From: CAZNMF01 sp035547155
Lineage (GTDB): Bacteria; Acidobacteriota; Vicinamibacteria; Vicinamibacterales; SCN-69-37
Direction: 5' to 3'
DNA: 11,062 bases
Assembly: GCA_035547155.1 (NCBI GenBank)
Contig: DASZVJ010000154.1
Location: forward strand, 1-11,062
Shown here: in pieces, positions 1 through 6,690 of the stretch
Layout of the letters: each line of letters opens with the position of its first letter
Numbering within the stretch: position 1 is the stretch's first letter
The notes under the pieces: model-generated
What the model saw: the letters and a program-made list of their open reading frames with translations, nothing else
What the model was told of the DNA's origin: nothing
Database searches by the model: none
Made by a program: the position numbers and the translations under genes

Positions 1-928
1 CAGCGCGATCCCGGGCCAGAACGCTCTGACGCAGAACCTGCTGCGGCCGTATCAGGGCTACACGAACATCAACGAAAACGAGACGCAGTTCCACGACCTG
101 TATCACTCGATTCAGACGTCGTTGAACCGCCGGTTCCGCAACGGATTCCAGTTCGGCGTGAACTACACGCTGGGTCTGTACTTCCAGGGCAACACGGGCC
201 TGCAACAGCGGCTCGTGCACGCTGCCAACGGCGCCGTGTCGGTCAGCCCGGATCAGGCGCAGTGGGAAGACCTGAACAAGAACCTGGACAACCGCCGCCA
301 CACGCTGCGGGCCAACTGGGTGTGGGACCTGCCGGACCTGAAGTCGGAGAGCACGGCGCTGCGCGCCGTGGGCTACGTCATCAACGACTGGCAGCTGTCG
401 GGCGTGTTCACGACCGGCTCGGGTGGGCACTACGACCTGAGCTACAGCTACAACGCGAACGGGTCGTCCCAGAACCTGACGGGCTCGCCGGACTACGGCG
501 CGCGCATCGTCTACACGGGGGACCCGGGCAGCGGCTGCTCGGACAACCAGTACGCGCAGTTCAACATGAACGCGGTCACCGGCCCGAGCTACTACAGCAA
601 CGGCATGGAATCGGGCCGCAACGTGCTGATCGGCTGCGCCGACCACACCGTGGACCTGGCGATCGCCCGGAACATCCGGCTGGGCGGCGGCCGGCAGGTG
701 CAGCTCCGGTTGGACGCGTTCAACGCGTTCAACACCGTCATCTTCACGGGCCGTCAGGGCCAGATCCAGTACAACAGCCCAACGGATCTGACCCTTCGGA
801 ACGCGCAGTACGACGCGAACGGCAACCTCAACCAGGATCGGTTGAAGCCGAATCAGGCGGGCTTCGGCGCGGTCAACGGCGCCAACGGCGCGCGTAACCT
901 GCAGCTGACGGCTCGCTTCTCGTTCTAA
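1..928 (+). CDS. TonB-dependent receptor, Oar-like, C-terminal part (5' end outside window)
   Basis: This is the last roughly 308 residues of an outer-membrane beta-barrel protein. The frame is open from base 2 and the gene clearly starts before the window; a TTG at 122 is internal, because the protein upstream of it already reads as the same family (LLRPYQGYTNI, then HDLYHSIQTSLNRRF). Features of the large Oar/CarboxypepD_reg-like TonB receptors are visible: alternating aromatic strands (NGFQFGVNYTLG, VINDWQLSGVF), the phrase RLDAFNAFN near the C-terminus, and a final strand ending LTARFSF with the terminal Phe used for barrel assembly. Such receptors import large ligands across the outer membrane with TonB energy, but the substrate cannot be told from this part. 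The plug and N-terminal domains are not in the window. The gene is followed within 30 bases by a strong terminator. Family call is confident; ligand unknown. Confidence 0.9.
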   Translation, partial: SAIPGQNALTQNLLRPYQGYTNINENETQFHDLYHSIQTSLNRRFRNGFQFGVNYTLGLYFQGNTGLQQRLVHAANGAVSVSPDQAQWEDLNKNLDNRRHTLRANWVWDLPDLKSESTALRAVGYVINDWQLSGVFTTGSGGHYDLSYSYNANGSSQNLTGSPDYGARIVYTGDPGSGCSDNQYAQFNMNAVTGPSYYSNGMESGRNVLIGCADHTVDLAIARNIRLGGGRQVQLRLDAFNAFNTVIFTGRQGQIQYNSPTDLTLRNAQYDANGNLNQDRLKPNQAGFGAVNGANGARNLQLTARFSF

Positions 929-954
929 GCGAACGAGCGGCGTTCCACACACAC

Positions 955-991
955 CGGCGCGCGGACTTCGGTCCGCGCGCCGTTTCTTTTT
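955..991 (+). terminator. Rho-independent terminator of the TonB receptor gene
   Basis: A perfect 12-bp stem (955-966 with 971-982) closes a TTCG tetraloop with a C-G closing pair, the very stable cUUCGg loop. It is followed directly by TTTCTTTTT at 983-991. It starts 26 bases after the receptor stop codon. The minus-strand side lacks a T-run, so it should act mainly on plus-strand transcripts. The convergent flavoprotein gene ends at 1022, just beyond it. Confidence 0.93.
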
Positions 992-1021
992 GGGGGCCGC
1001 TTCTCGCCGATGGCCCGATGG

Positions 1022-2149
1022 CTACATCGCCCGCCTTCGTTTGTGCAGAAATCCGTCCTCGATGAGGACGCGGCGCGTGAGCCAGCCAACATTGAGGAGC
1101 GCCCTCGTGGCCAGCGGGGCCAGCCACGAGGGCCAGGACGAGGGGTGCGCGCGCCTGGCAAGCCGCGGCCCGAAGCGCGCATCCACCGCGCGCGCGTACG
1201 CGTCGAGCGCGGCTCGCGAGTAGTCAGGCGCCGCGCGCACGATCGCATCGGCGGCAAGCAGGCCTGTCTCGACGGCCGCGAGGATGCCCTCTCCACTGGG
1301 CGCGAGCGCGACACCCGCCGCGTCGCCAATCAGAACCGCGCGATCGTCACACAGCGCGCGACGCGCATTGCGGTAGAGCACGTACGCGTGTCCCTTCCAC
1401 TTCGCGGGCAATCCCGGCGGGACGAGACCGCGCGCCTCGAGGCTGGCCTGGAACGCACGGACCGCCGCAGGAAATGCCTTTTCGCTCAGCCGTCCGGCAC
1501 CGACATTGAGATAGTCGCCCTTGCGGACACACCAGCCGTAGCCCTGCAGATCCGGCCAGAAGAACAGGTCCGGCCATTCGCCCCGCACCTGACACGCGCC
1601 GGCCATCTCCGGCGGCAGCCGGTATTCGACTTCCTGCGCGACCACGCGCTCTTCCTCGACGCCAGGATTGAGCTGGCGTGCGACCGGACAGAAATGACCT
1701 CCTGCCCCGACGATCATCGACGCGTGGATCGAGCCGTTCGCGATCCAGCCGTCAGGCGTCCGCTCGAGCGACGCGAGCGGCCCCGTCACGAGCCGCGCAC
1801 CCGATCGCTGCAACAGATAGTGATCGAGCTCGCAACGGCGGATGCCGTAGCTCACGACGTTTCCGAAGTCGGTGACGCGCAGCGGTCCGTCCAGCCCGCC
1901 CGTGCGAAATCCGGTGAACGCCTGCAGCGTACGTCCGCCGCGCGCGTAGTCGTCGAGATCGAGGGCCAGCGCGTCGCGCACAGCCGGCGTGATCCAGCCG
2001 GCGCACACCTTGTCGCGCGGGAACTCCGCGCGATCGAGGACGATGACGTCGACGCCCGTGCGAGCCAGGCGCCACGCACAGGACGATCCCGCCGGGCCGC
2101 CGCCGACGATGAGCACGTCGCAGCGCAGATCGTGCGCGGCGACGGTCAT
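1022..2149 (-). CDS. Geranylgeranyl reductase family FAD-dependent oxidoreductase
   Basis: This 375-residue flavoprotein belongs to the geranylgeranyl reductase branch of the PHBH-like superfamily. Seen in order: the dinucleotide-binding motif GGGPAG (16-21), the acidic end of the second strand (VLDR, 37-40), DKVCAGW (46-52) at the place of the family's K-x-C-G motif, YGIRRCELDHYLL (101-113), GAGGHFCPVAR (148-158), GYGWCVRKGDYLNVGAG (203-219), and the second FAD motif GDAAG (275-279) followed by PSGEGI (284-289). Family members reduce isoprenoid or other lipid double bonds, or act as electron-transfer flavoproteins; the substrate here is unknown. The ATG at 2149 was chosen because it overlaps the upstream methyltransferase stop as ATGA and places the FAD motif at residue 16. 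A reading frame extends back to 2272, but those residues lie over the methyltransferase gene. Coupling to a fatty-acyl methyltransferase suggests a membrane-lipid substrate (inference). Confidence 0.88.
   Translation of the reverse strand: MTVAAHDLRCDVLIVGGGPAGSSCAWRLARTGVDVIVLDRAEFPRDKVCAGWITPAVRDALALDLDDYARGGRTLQAFTGFRTGGLDGPLRVTDFGNVVSYGIRRCELDHYLLQRSGARLVTGPLASLERTPDGWIANGSIHASMIVGAGGHFCPVARQLNPGVEEERVVAQEVEYRLPPEMAGACQVRGEWPDLFFWPDLQGYGWCVRKGDYLNVGAGRLSEKAFPAAVRAFQASLEARGLVPPGLPAKWKGHAYVLYRNARRALCDDRAVLIGDAAGVALAPSGEGILAAVETGLLAADAIVRAAPDYSRAALDAYARAVDARFGPRLARRAHPSSWPSWLAPLATRALLNVGWLTRRVLIEDGFLHKRRRAM
2146..2149 (-). other. ATGA stop/start overlap coupling the methyltransferase and flavoprotein genes
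   Basis: On the minus strand the bases 2149-2146 read ATGA. The ATG starts the flavoprotein and the TGA ends the methyltransferase. Such a 4-base overlap usually means a shared transcript and coupled translation, and it fixes the flavoprotein start. Confidence 0.85.
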
Positions 2150-3411
2150 TCGTACAACGCCCTGCGCGTGCCCGGCGCCGCTTCCTCGGTGCCGCGGCCG
2201 AACGTGATTTGAAACAGCTGGAGATCGCCCGTCATGAAGCCGGCGCGGGCACTCGCGAGGTACATCCGCCACGTGCGCACGAACGCCTCGTCGAATCGCT
2301 CGCGCACGGACTCGGCTTGCTGCTCGAAGCGGTGCTGCCAGTGCTCGAGCGTCGAGGCGTAATGCAGCCGCAGATTCTCGACGTCGAAGACGGACAGGCC
2401 CGTTCGCTCGAAGAGATCCGGCGTCACTTCGCCGAGCGTCGGCGCGTAGGCGCCCGGAAAGATATAGCGCTCCGTCCAGGCATTGAACGGCCGCGGCACC
2501 GAGCGTCCGATGAAATGCAGCAAGCCGCGGCCGCGCTCGCGATCGAGCACGCGCGCGACGACTTCACCGAGCGCGCGATACTGGCGCGGGCCGACGTGCT
2601 CGAGCATGCCGACCGAGACGAACGCGTCGCACCGGCCCTCGATCGTGCGGTAGTCGCCGTCGATGAACGTCACGCGATCGGTCAGTCCCTCGCGCACCGC
2701 GCGCGCCCGTGCGTAGGCCAGCTGCTCGTGCGAGATGTTGAACGCCCGCACGCGCGCGCCGTGCTCGCGCGCCATGTGCAGCGCCAGCGCGCCCCAGCCG
2801 CATCCGGCTTCGACGACCTCGTCGCCGGGCTGCAGGCGCAGCTTGCGGCAGACGTACTCCAGCTTCGCGCGCTGCGCTTCTTCGAGCGCTGCGTCCGGAC
2901 GCTCGAAGTACGCGCACGTGTAGACCATCGCCTCGTCGAGCCACCGGCGATAGAAGTCGTTGCCGAGATCGTAGTGATGATGGACGTTGCGCCGCGCAGC
3001 GGAGAGCGACGCGCCGGTCAGGAGATGCGCGATCCATCCACGCCACGCGGGCCGCTCGTGCGCGGCCATCGCGCGATTGGCCGTCTCGAACAGGCGCGTC
3101 AGATCGCCTTGGACCTCGAGACGTCCCGCGGTGTAGGCCTCGCCGAACTCCAGCTCCGGTTGGAACACGAGCCGCAGCAGCGTGCCGCGGTCGCCGATGA
3201 GCACCGACGCGACGGGCGGACGATCCGACAGCGCGACCGACAACCCGTTCCAAAGGCGCACGACAATCGCGGCGCCGGCGAGCTCGGCGGCCAGGCGCGC
3301 GAGACACCAGCGGTCAATCCACGACTGTCCTCCGGCCCGTCCATCACCGGCCCGCTCCCGCGAGGCCTCGCCGGCCTCGATCCCGTCCGCCCACGATCTC
3401 TGACTGCGCAT
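2146..3411 (-). CDS. cfa: Cyclopropane-fatty-acyl-phospholipid synthase family methyltransferase
   Basis: A 421-residue SAM-dependent methyltransferase of the CFA synthase/mycolic acid cyclopropane synthase family. It acts on double bonds of acyl chains in membrane phospholipids. Visible: N-terminal lipid-binding domain with FQPELEFGEAYTAGRLE (about 83-99), HHYDLGNDFY (145-154), YTCAYF with Cys166, SAM motif I AGCGWG (202-207), VGMLEHVG with Glu271, LLHFIG with His299 and Ile301, FPGAY, and HYASTLEHW with Tyr351. These Cys, Glu, His, Ile and Tyr positions match the bicarbonate-binding set known from the E. coli enzyme, so the protein looks catalytically intact. The frame stays open upstream to an ATG at 3540, but that stretch merely translates the octamer array at 3428-3518 and overlaps the divergent esterase start. 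The ATG at 3411 gives a usual family length. No strong Shine-Dalgarno site is seen. It is the first gene of a coupled pair with the flavoprotein. Confidence 0.93.
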   Translation of the reverse strand: MRSQRSWADGIEAGEASRERAGDGRAGGQSWIDRWCLARLAAELAGAAIVVRLWNGLSVALSDRPPVASVLIGDRGTLLRLVFQPELEFGEAYTAGRLEVQGDLTRLFETANRAMAAHERPAWRGWIAHLLTGASLSAARRNVHHHYDLGNDFYRRWLDEAMVYTCAYFERPDAALEEAQRAKLEYVCRKLRLQPGDEVVEAGCGWGALALHMAREHGARVRAFNISHEQLAYARARAVREGLTDRVTFIDGDYRTIEGRCDAFVSVGMLEHVGPRQYRALGEVVARVLDRERGRGLLHFIGRSVPRPFNAWTERYIFPGAYAPTLGEVTPDLFERTGLSVFDVENLRLHYASTLEHWQHRFEQQAESVRERFDEAFVRTWRMYLASARAGFMTGDLQLFQITFGRGTEEAAPGTRRALYE

Positions 3412-3427
3412 ACGCACCGCCCGCGCC

Positions 3428-3518
3428 GATGTCCAGATGACCCGATAGCCAGATAACCCGATTGTCCGATAGCCCGATGCAGATAGTGCGTTAGCGCGAT
3501 AGGGAGATAGTGAGATAT
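3428..3518. repeat. Array R1: single-arm array of 8-base GAT units between divergent genes
   Basis: GAT occurs at 3428, 3436, 3444, 3452, 3460, 3468 and 3476, then after one 6-base step at 3482, 3498, 3506 and 3514. A variant GTT keeps the register at 3490. The left units are of type CCGATAGC or CAGATAAC, and the right units of type GATAGTGA. The right 37 bases (3482-3518) form the module that recurs in R2. The array fills nearly the whole space between the methyltransferase ATG (3411) and the esterase ATG (3527), so any promoter and 5' leader of both genes must lie in or next to it. No matching inverted arm is present here. This is neither a CRISPR nor an insertion sequence: there are no spacers and no transposase. 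Confidence 0.85.
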
Positions 3519-3526
3519 TACGCCTC

Positions 3527-4525
3527 ATGCCTACGCCCAAGCTCAGCGTGCTCCGCCTTGCCCTGTCCGCGTGTGCCCTCCTCCTGTTGGCCGTCGCCGG
3601 AGCGCCGGTCGCCGCGCAAGACGCGGGGGCGGCGCGGAAGCCGGGCGACTATCCGCTTGGTCCGGATTCGCAGCCGCAGCCAGGCGTGCCCAAGGGACGC
3701 CTGGAGGGCCCGTTCGCCTTCCACAGCCAGATCATCGCGAACACCACGCGCCTCTACTGGATTTATGTGCCGGCGCAGTACACGCCGGCGCAGCCCGCGA
3801 ACGTGCTCGTATTTCAGGACGGCCAGCGCGCGACGAATCCGACGGGGCCGCTGCAGGTCCCGCAGGTCCTCGAGAATCTGATCGCGAAGCGCGACATCCC
3901 GGTGACGATCGGCATCTTCATCACGCCCGGCCAGCGCGGCGACGTCTACCCCGACACGATCGGCACCGGCAACGGCAACAACCGCGCCGCCGAGTACGAT
4001 TCGCTCAGCGACACGTACTCGCGATTTCTGATCGAGGAGATGCTGCCGGAGGTCGGCAAGAAGTACAACCTGACGACCGATCCGGATCGGCGCGCGATCG
4101 GCGGCACGAGCAGCGGCGCGATCTGCGCGTTCACCGTCGCGTGGCACCGGCCGGATCAGTTCCGCAATGTCATCAGCTTCATCGGCAGCTACACGTCGAT
4201 CGGCTACCGCCCCGCGCAGAACGGCCAGCCGATGGTGCCGGGCGGCGATCTCTATCCGACGCTGATTCGCAAGAACCCGATCAAGCCCATCACGATCTTT
4301 CTGCAGGACGGCTCGAACGATCTGAACAACGAGCACGGCAACTGGTTCCTCGCGAACCAGCAGATGCTCTCGGCGCTCGAGTACGCGAACGCCACGGCCG
4401 ACACACGGCAGACGCCAGGGCCGCGCTACAAGATCAATCACGTCTGGGGCGACGGCGCCCACTCCGACGCACACGGCGGCTCGATCCTGCCGGACGTGCT
4501 GAGGTGGATTTGGATGAAACAGTAA
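3527..4525 (+). CDS. Secreted alpha/beta-hydrolase esterase (Fes / esterase D family)
   Basis: A 332-residue exported hydrolase. The N-terminus has a basic start, a hydrophobic stretch (about 10-25) and an Ala-x-Ala-like cleavage region near residues 28-31 (PVAAQ), fitting a Sec signal peptide. The mature part resembles enterochelin-esterase-like proteins: IYVPAQY (79-85) opening the fold, VLVFQDGQ (93-100), the nucleophile elbow GGTSSG (192-197) with Ser195 in GxSxG, an acidic residue in LQDGSND (Asp261 or Asp265), and the catalytic His in GDGAHSDAHGG (His312 likely). The triad thus looks complete. Family members cleave siderophore, sugar or other carboxyl esters; the substrate is not evident, and the closing motif GGSILPDVLRWIW is more like that of periplasmic sugar-ester hydrolases than of cytosolic Fes. 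The gene stands alone, divergent from the lipid operon and convergent with hemH, with octamer arrays at both ends. No Shine-Dalgarno site is seen before the ATG. Confidence 0.85.
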   Translation: MPTPKLSVLRLALSACALLLLAVAGAPVAAQDAGAARKPGDYPLGPDSQPQPGVPKGRLEGPFAFHSQIIANTTRLYWIYVPAQYTPAQPANVLVFQDGQRATNPTGPLQVPQVLENLIAKRDIPVTIGIFITPGQRGDVYPDTIGTGNGNNRAAEYDSLSDTYSRFLIEEMLPEVGKKYNLTTDPDRRAIGGTSSGAICAFTVAWHRPDQFRNVISFIGSYTSIGYRPAQNGQPMVPGGDLYPTLIRKNPIKPITIFLQDGSNDLNNEHGNWFLANQQMLSALEYANATADTRQTPGPRYKINHVWGDGAHSDAHGGSILPDVLRWIWMKQ

Positions 4526-4530
4526 CGTGT

Positions 4531-4706
4531 TATCTCGCTATCTCACTATCGCGCTATCGCACTATCTGGACATCTGGCTATCGGACCATCTGGCTATCTG
4601 CCTTCAGGAGCCGACGCCCGATAGTCCGATGTCGATAGCCAGATGTCGCAATAGCCAGATAATCCGATAGATAGTGCGTTAGTGAGATAGAGAGATAGTG
4701 AGATAT
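4531..4706. repeat. Array R2: two-armed inverted octamer array between convergent genes
   Basis: The left arm has ATC at 4532, 4540, 4548, 4556, 4564, 4572, 4580, 4588 and 4596, nine units in perfect 8-base register. The right arm has GAT at 4620, 4628, 4634, 4642, 4658, 4666, 4670, 4686, 4694 and 4702; AAT (4650) and GTT (4678) keep phase, with one 6-base and one 4-base slip. The outer 36 bases (4531-4566) are complementary to 4670-4705 at 31 of 36 positions, and an inner 24-base block of the right arm (4637-4660) pairs with the left arm at 20 of 24. The transcript of either strand could fold into a very long imperfect hairpin with an apex near 4601-4617. It starts 5 bases after the esterase stop and ends 4 bases before the hemH stop, so a two-way terminator or 3'-end stabiliser is plausible (inference). 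No T-tract was seen. Confidence 0.85.
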
Positions 4707-4710
4707 GGCG

Positions 4711-5712
4711 TCAGGTCTCTTGAGTCCATCCGCCGAGCTCCCGCTCCGCCATCGTCGCCATCGCGTCGAGCCAGGCGGGCCGCGCGTTGACGCATGACAG
4801 CACGCGATACTCGCCGCCGCCGGCTTCGTGGTAGCGCTCGCGGCCGGTGATGCCGATCTCTTCGATCGTCTCGAGACAATCGGCGGTGAAGCCGGGACAG
4901 ATCACGGCGACGCGCGGCGTGCGCTTGGCGGCGAGCGACCGCAGGAACGCGTCCGTGTACGGTTGCAGCCACTCTTCGCGGCCGAAGCGTGACTGGAACG
5001 TCACCGTCCAGCGATCGGCTGGCCAGCCCATCTTCTGCGCGAGCGCCGCAGCCGTCGCGCGGCAGTGCTCCGGATATGGATCGCCTTCCTCCGCGTAGCG
5101 TTTCGGCAGGCCGTGGAAGCTCATGACGAGGTGATCCGCCGGCCAGTCGCCGAGATCCTCGCGCGCACCGGCCGCGAGCGCCTCGATGTACGACGGGTCG
5201 ACGAAGTACGGCGGCAGCACGCGCACCGGCGGCACGACGCGCCGCCGGCCGATCGATTCGAACAGCCGCTCCAGGCTCGATCCCGTCGTCGCGCCCGCGT
5301 ACTGCGGATACATCGGAAACGCGAACAGCCGATCGCAGCCATCGGCGAGCAGCCGATCGACGGCCTCGTCGATCGACGGCTTGCCGTAGCGCATCGCGAC
5401 GGCGACGCGAATGGGCGGACGATTCCGGTCGCCATTCAAGCGCTCTTCGAGACCAGCGGCCTGCGCGTTCGACGTCACGAGCAGCGGCGATCCCTCGTTC
5501 GTCCACACGCGCTGATAGAGCGCCGCCGATTTCGCCGGACGCGTCGTCAGCACGATGCCGTGCAGGATGGGCCACCAGATCAGCCGCGACGTGTCGACGA
5601 CGCGGCGATCGAGCAGGAATTCGCGCAGATACGTGCGCAGCGCCGCGGGCGTCGGCGCGTCAGGCGTGCCGAGCTGCAACAGCAGGACTCCGATGCGGCC
5701 GTTGGTGATCAT
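4711..5712 (-). CDS. hemH: Ferrochelatase (heme synthase, last step)
   Basis: A 333-residue ferrochelatase, close to the usual bacterial length. It inserts ferrous iron into protoporphyrin IX (or into coproporphyrin III in the other pathway branch). Visible: LLLQLGTPDAP (10-20), FPMYPQYAGATTGSS (132-146), the catalytic SFHGLPKRY (198-206) with His200, GDPYPEHC (210-217), VTFQSRFGREEWLQPYT (237-253), and CPGFTADCLETIEEI (272-286) carrying the conserved metal-pathway glutamates. The ATG at 5712 gives the normal MITNGRIGVLLL entry; no good Shine-Dalgarno site precedes it. The gene is divergent from the other heme genes, sharing the 5713-5826 spacer with them, and its 3' end meets array R2. HemN in the neighbouring operon suggests that protoporphyrin is the substrate here (inference). 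No membrane segment is seen. Confidence 0.97.
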   Translation of the reverse strand: MITNGRIGVLLLQLGTPDAPTPAALRTYLREFLLDRRVVDTSRLIWWPILHGIVLTTRPAKSAALYQRVWTNEGSPLLVTSNAQAAGLEERLNGDRNRPPIRVAVAMRYGKPSIDEAVDRLLADGCDRLFAFPMYPQYAGATTGSSLERLFESIGRRRVVPPVRVLPPYFVDPSYIEALAAGAREDLGDWPADHLVMSFHGLPKRYAEEGDPYPEHCRATAAALAQKMGWPADRWTVTFQSRFGREEWLQPYTDAFLRSLAAKRTPRVAVICPGFTADCLETIEEIGITGRERYHEAGGGEYRVLSCVNARPAWLDAMATMAERELGGWTQET

Positions 5713-5813
5713 GAAGGCTTCAGGCTACTCGATCGCCGCGCCGCGGCGTAGTGAGACGCGTTGCAATTCGCGACGCGGACAAATCGATGACACATCGCGG
5801 GCCGCCGCTTCAC

Positions 5814-5819
5814 TAGAAT
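5814..5819 (+). promoter_or_regulatory. Candidate -10 element of the heme operon
   Basis: TAGAAT lies 7 bases before the ATG at 5827, in the spacer between hemH and the divergent operon. If used, transcription would begin at or next to the start codon, giving a leaderless or nearly leaderless mRNA. This agrees with the absence of a Shine-Dalgarno sequence. The only -35-like sequence, TGACAC at 5788-5793, is about 20 bases away, longer than the usual 17. This is a guess from sequence shape only. Confidence 0.35.
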
Positions 5820-5826
5820 TTGTGTG

Positions 5827-6675
5827 ATGCGACTCGCGCTCGTTCATCGTCCACGCCGCGCGGCGGCGGCGCCGCTGCCGGGCACCGTGTGGGCGACGTG
5901 TTTGCGCGAGGTGCAGTTCCTGGGCGAGACGCCGCACGCGGCTGGCGACGCCGTTGTCGCCGATGAAGACGCGTACGTGCTGCTGCTCGAGATCGTCTGC
6001 GGGCTCCGCTCGCCGCTGCTCGGCGAAACGGAAGTCCAGGCCCAGTTCAAACAATTTCTATCGTCGCTGGATCCGGCCGACGGTGCATGGCTGCGACGGC
6101 TCGGTCAGCGTGTGCTCACCGACGCGAAGCAGATTCGCTCGCATCATCTTCAAGGCTTCGGCGCGCACAGCTACGGACAGCTCGCGTTGCGTCACACGGC
6201 GCGCGCCGAACGGCTCGTCGTCATCGGTGCCGGCGCGCTCGCACGCGACGTGCTCGCGCACGCGCGCGACGCGAAGACGATCGACGTCTGGAGCCGTCAG
6301 CCGGCCGACGAGGCGATCGTCTCGCACGTCCCCGCTCACGCGCGGCTGATTGCCGACGCGCGATCGCACGCGGGCGCCTTTGCCGGCGCTACCGCGATCA
6401 TCGTCGCCGCGCCCGTGTCGGGCCCGGATCTCGACGCCATCGTCTCGTGCTATCGCGATATCGTCATCGTCATCGATCTGCGCGCGAGTGACGAGGTCAC
6501 GGCGCTCGCGCGTCCGGTGCGGCATCTGCGGCTCACCGATCTCATGGCCCAGCACGCAGAGGCCGACGGGCTTGGCGCCATTCAGGCCGCGAAGACGGAC
6601 ATCCGCCGTTTTGCGCGCGAGTACGCGGCCGACAGCCAGACGCGGCCGTTCGGCTGGGACGATCTCTGCGCCTGA
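5827..6675 (+). CDS. Short divergent glutamyl-tRNA reductase (HemA)-like protein
   Basis: A 282-residue protein that follows the HemA order but is far shorter than the usual roughly 420 residues. Seen: VWATCLREV (about 22-30) at the place of the STCNR active-site loop, with Cys25 kept; CGLRSPLLGETEVQAQFK (58-75) matching the family's GLDSxVLGE region; AKQIRSHHLQGFG (100-112); an NADPH-type nucleotide-binding start VVIGAGALA (131-139); and the later DADVVI-like GATAIIVAAP. The N-terminal strand and the whole C-terminal dimerisation domain are missing. The conserved His that precedes GLDS in canonical HemA is Leu in this alignment. It may be a minimal HemA, or a paralogue that binds heme-pathway substrates without full activity. 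A GTG at 5824 could add one residue; the ATG was preferred. It is the first gene of the heme operon, 15 bases before hemE. Homology is fairly sure, activity is not. Confidence 0.72.
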   Translation: MRLALVHRPRRAAAAPLPGTVWATCLREVQFLGETPHAAGDAVVADEDAYVLLLEIVCGLRSPLLGETEVQAQFKQFLSSLDPADGAWLRRLGQRVLTDAKQIRSHHLQGFGAHSYGQLALRHTARAERLVVIGAGALARDVLAHARDAKTIDVWSRQPADEAIVSHVPAHARLIADARSHAGAFAGATAIIVAAPVSGPDLDAIVSCYRDIVIVIDLRASDEVTALARPVRHLRLTDLMAQHAEADGLGAIQAAKTDIRRFAREYAADSQTRPFGWDDLCA

Positions 6676-6690
6676 GGGCGCCGCACGCGC

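Noticed and set aside
1010..3456. Long open frames on the plus strand (1010-2212 and 2209-3456) opposite the lipid operon
   Set aside because: They are Arg/Ala/His-rich, have no recognisable motifs, and lie antisense to two genes with complete family motifs. Long antisense frames are expected at this GC content.
3428..3518. CRISPR array
   Set aside because: The units are 8 bases with no unique spacers between longer identical repeats, and no cas genes are nearby.
3412..3540. Start of the methyltransferase at 3540, adding 43 residues
   Set aside because: The added residues are a translation of array R1 and overlap the start of the divergent esterase. The ATG at 3411 gives the family's normal length.
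4526..4710. Insertion sequence or transposon remnant between the esterase gene and hemH
   Set aside because: No transposase fragment and no target-site duplication could be seen; the region is fully explained by the inverted octamer array.
5713..5813. Operator or riboswitch in the hemH/heme-operon spacer
   Set aside because: Only a repeated GACGCG and a weak imperfect palindrome around 5756-5772 are visible, not enough to support a regulatory site.
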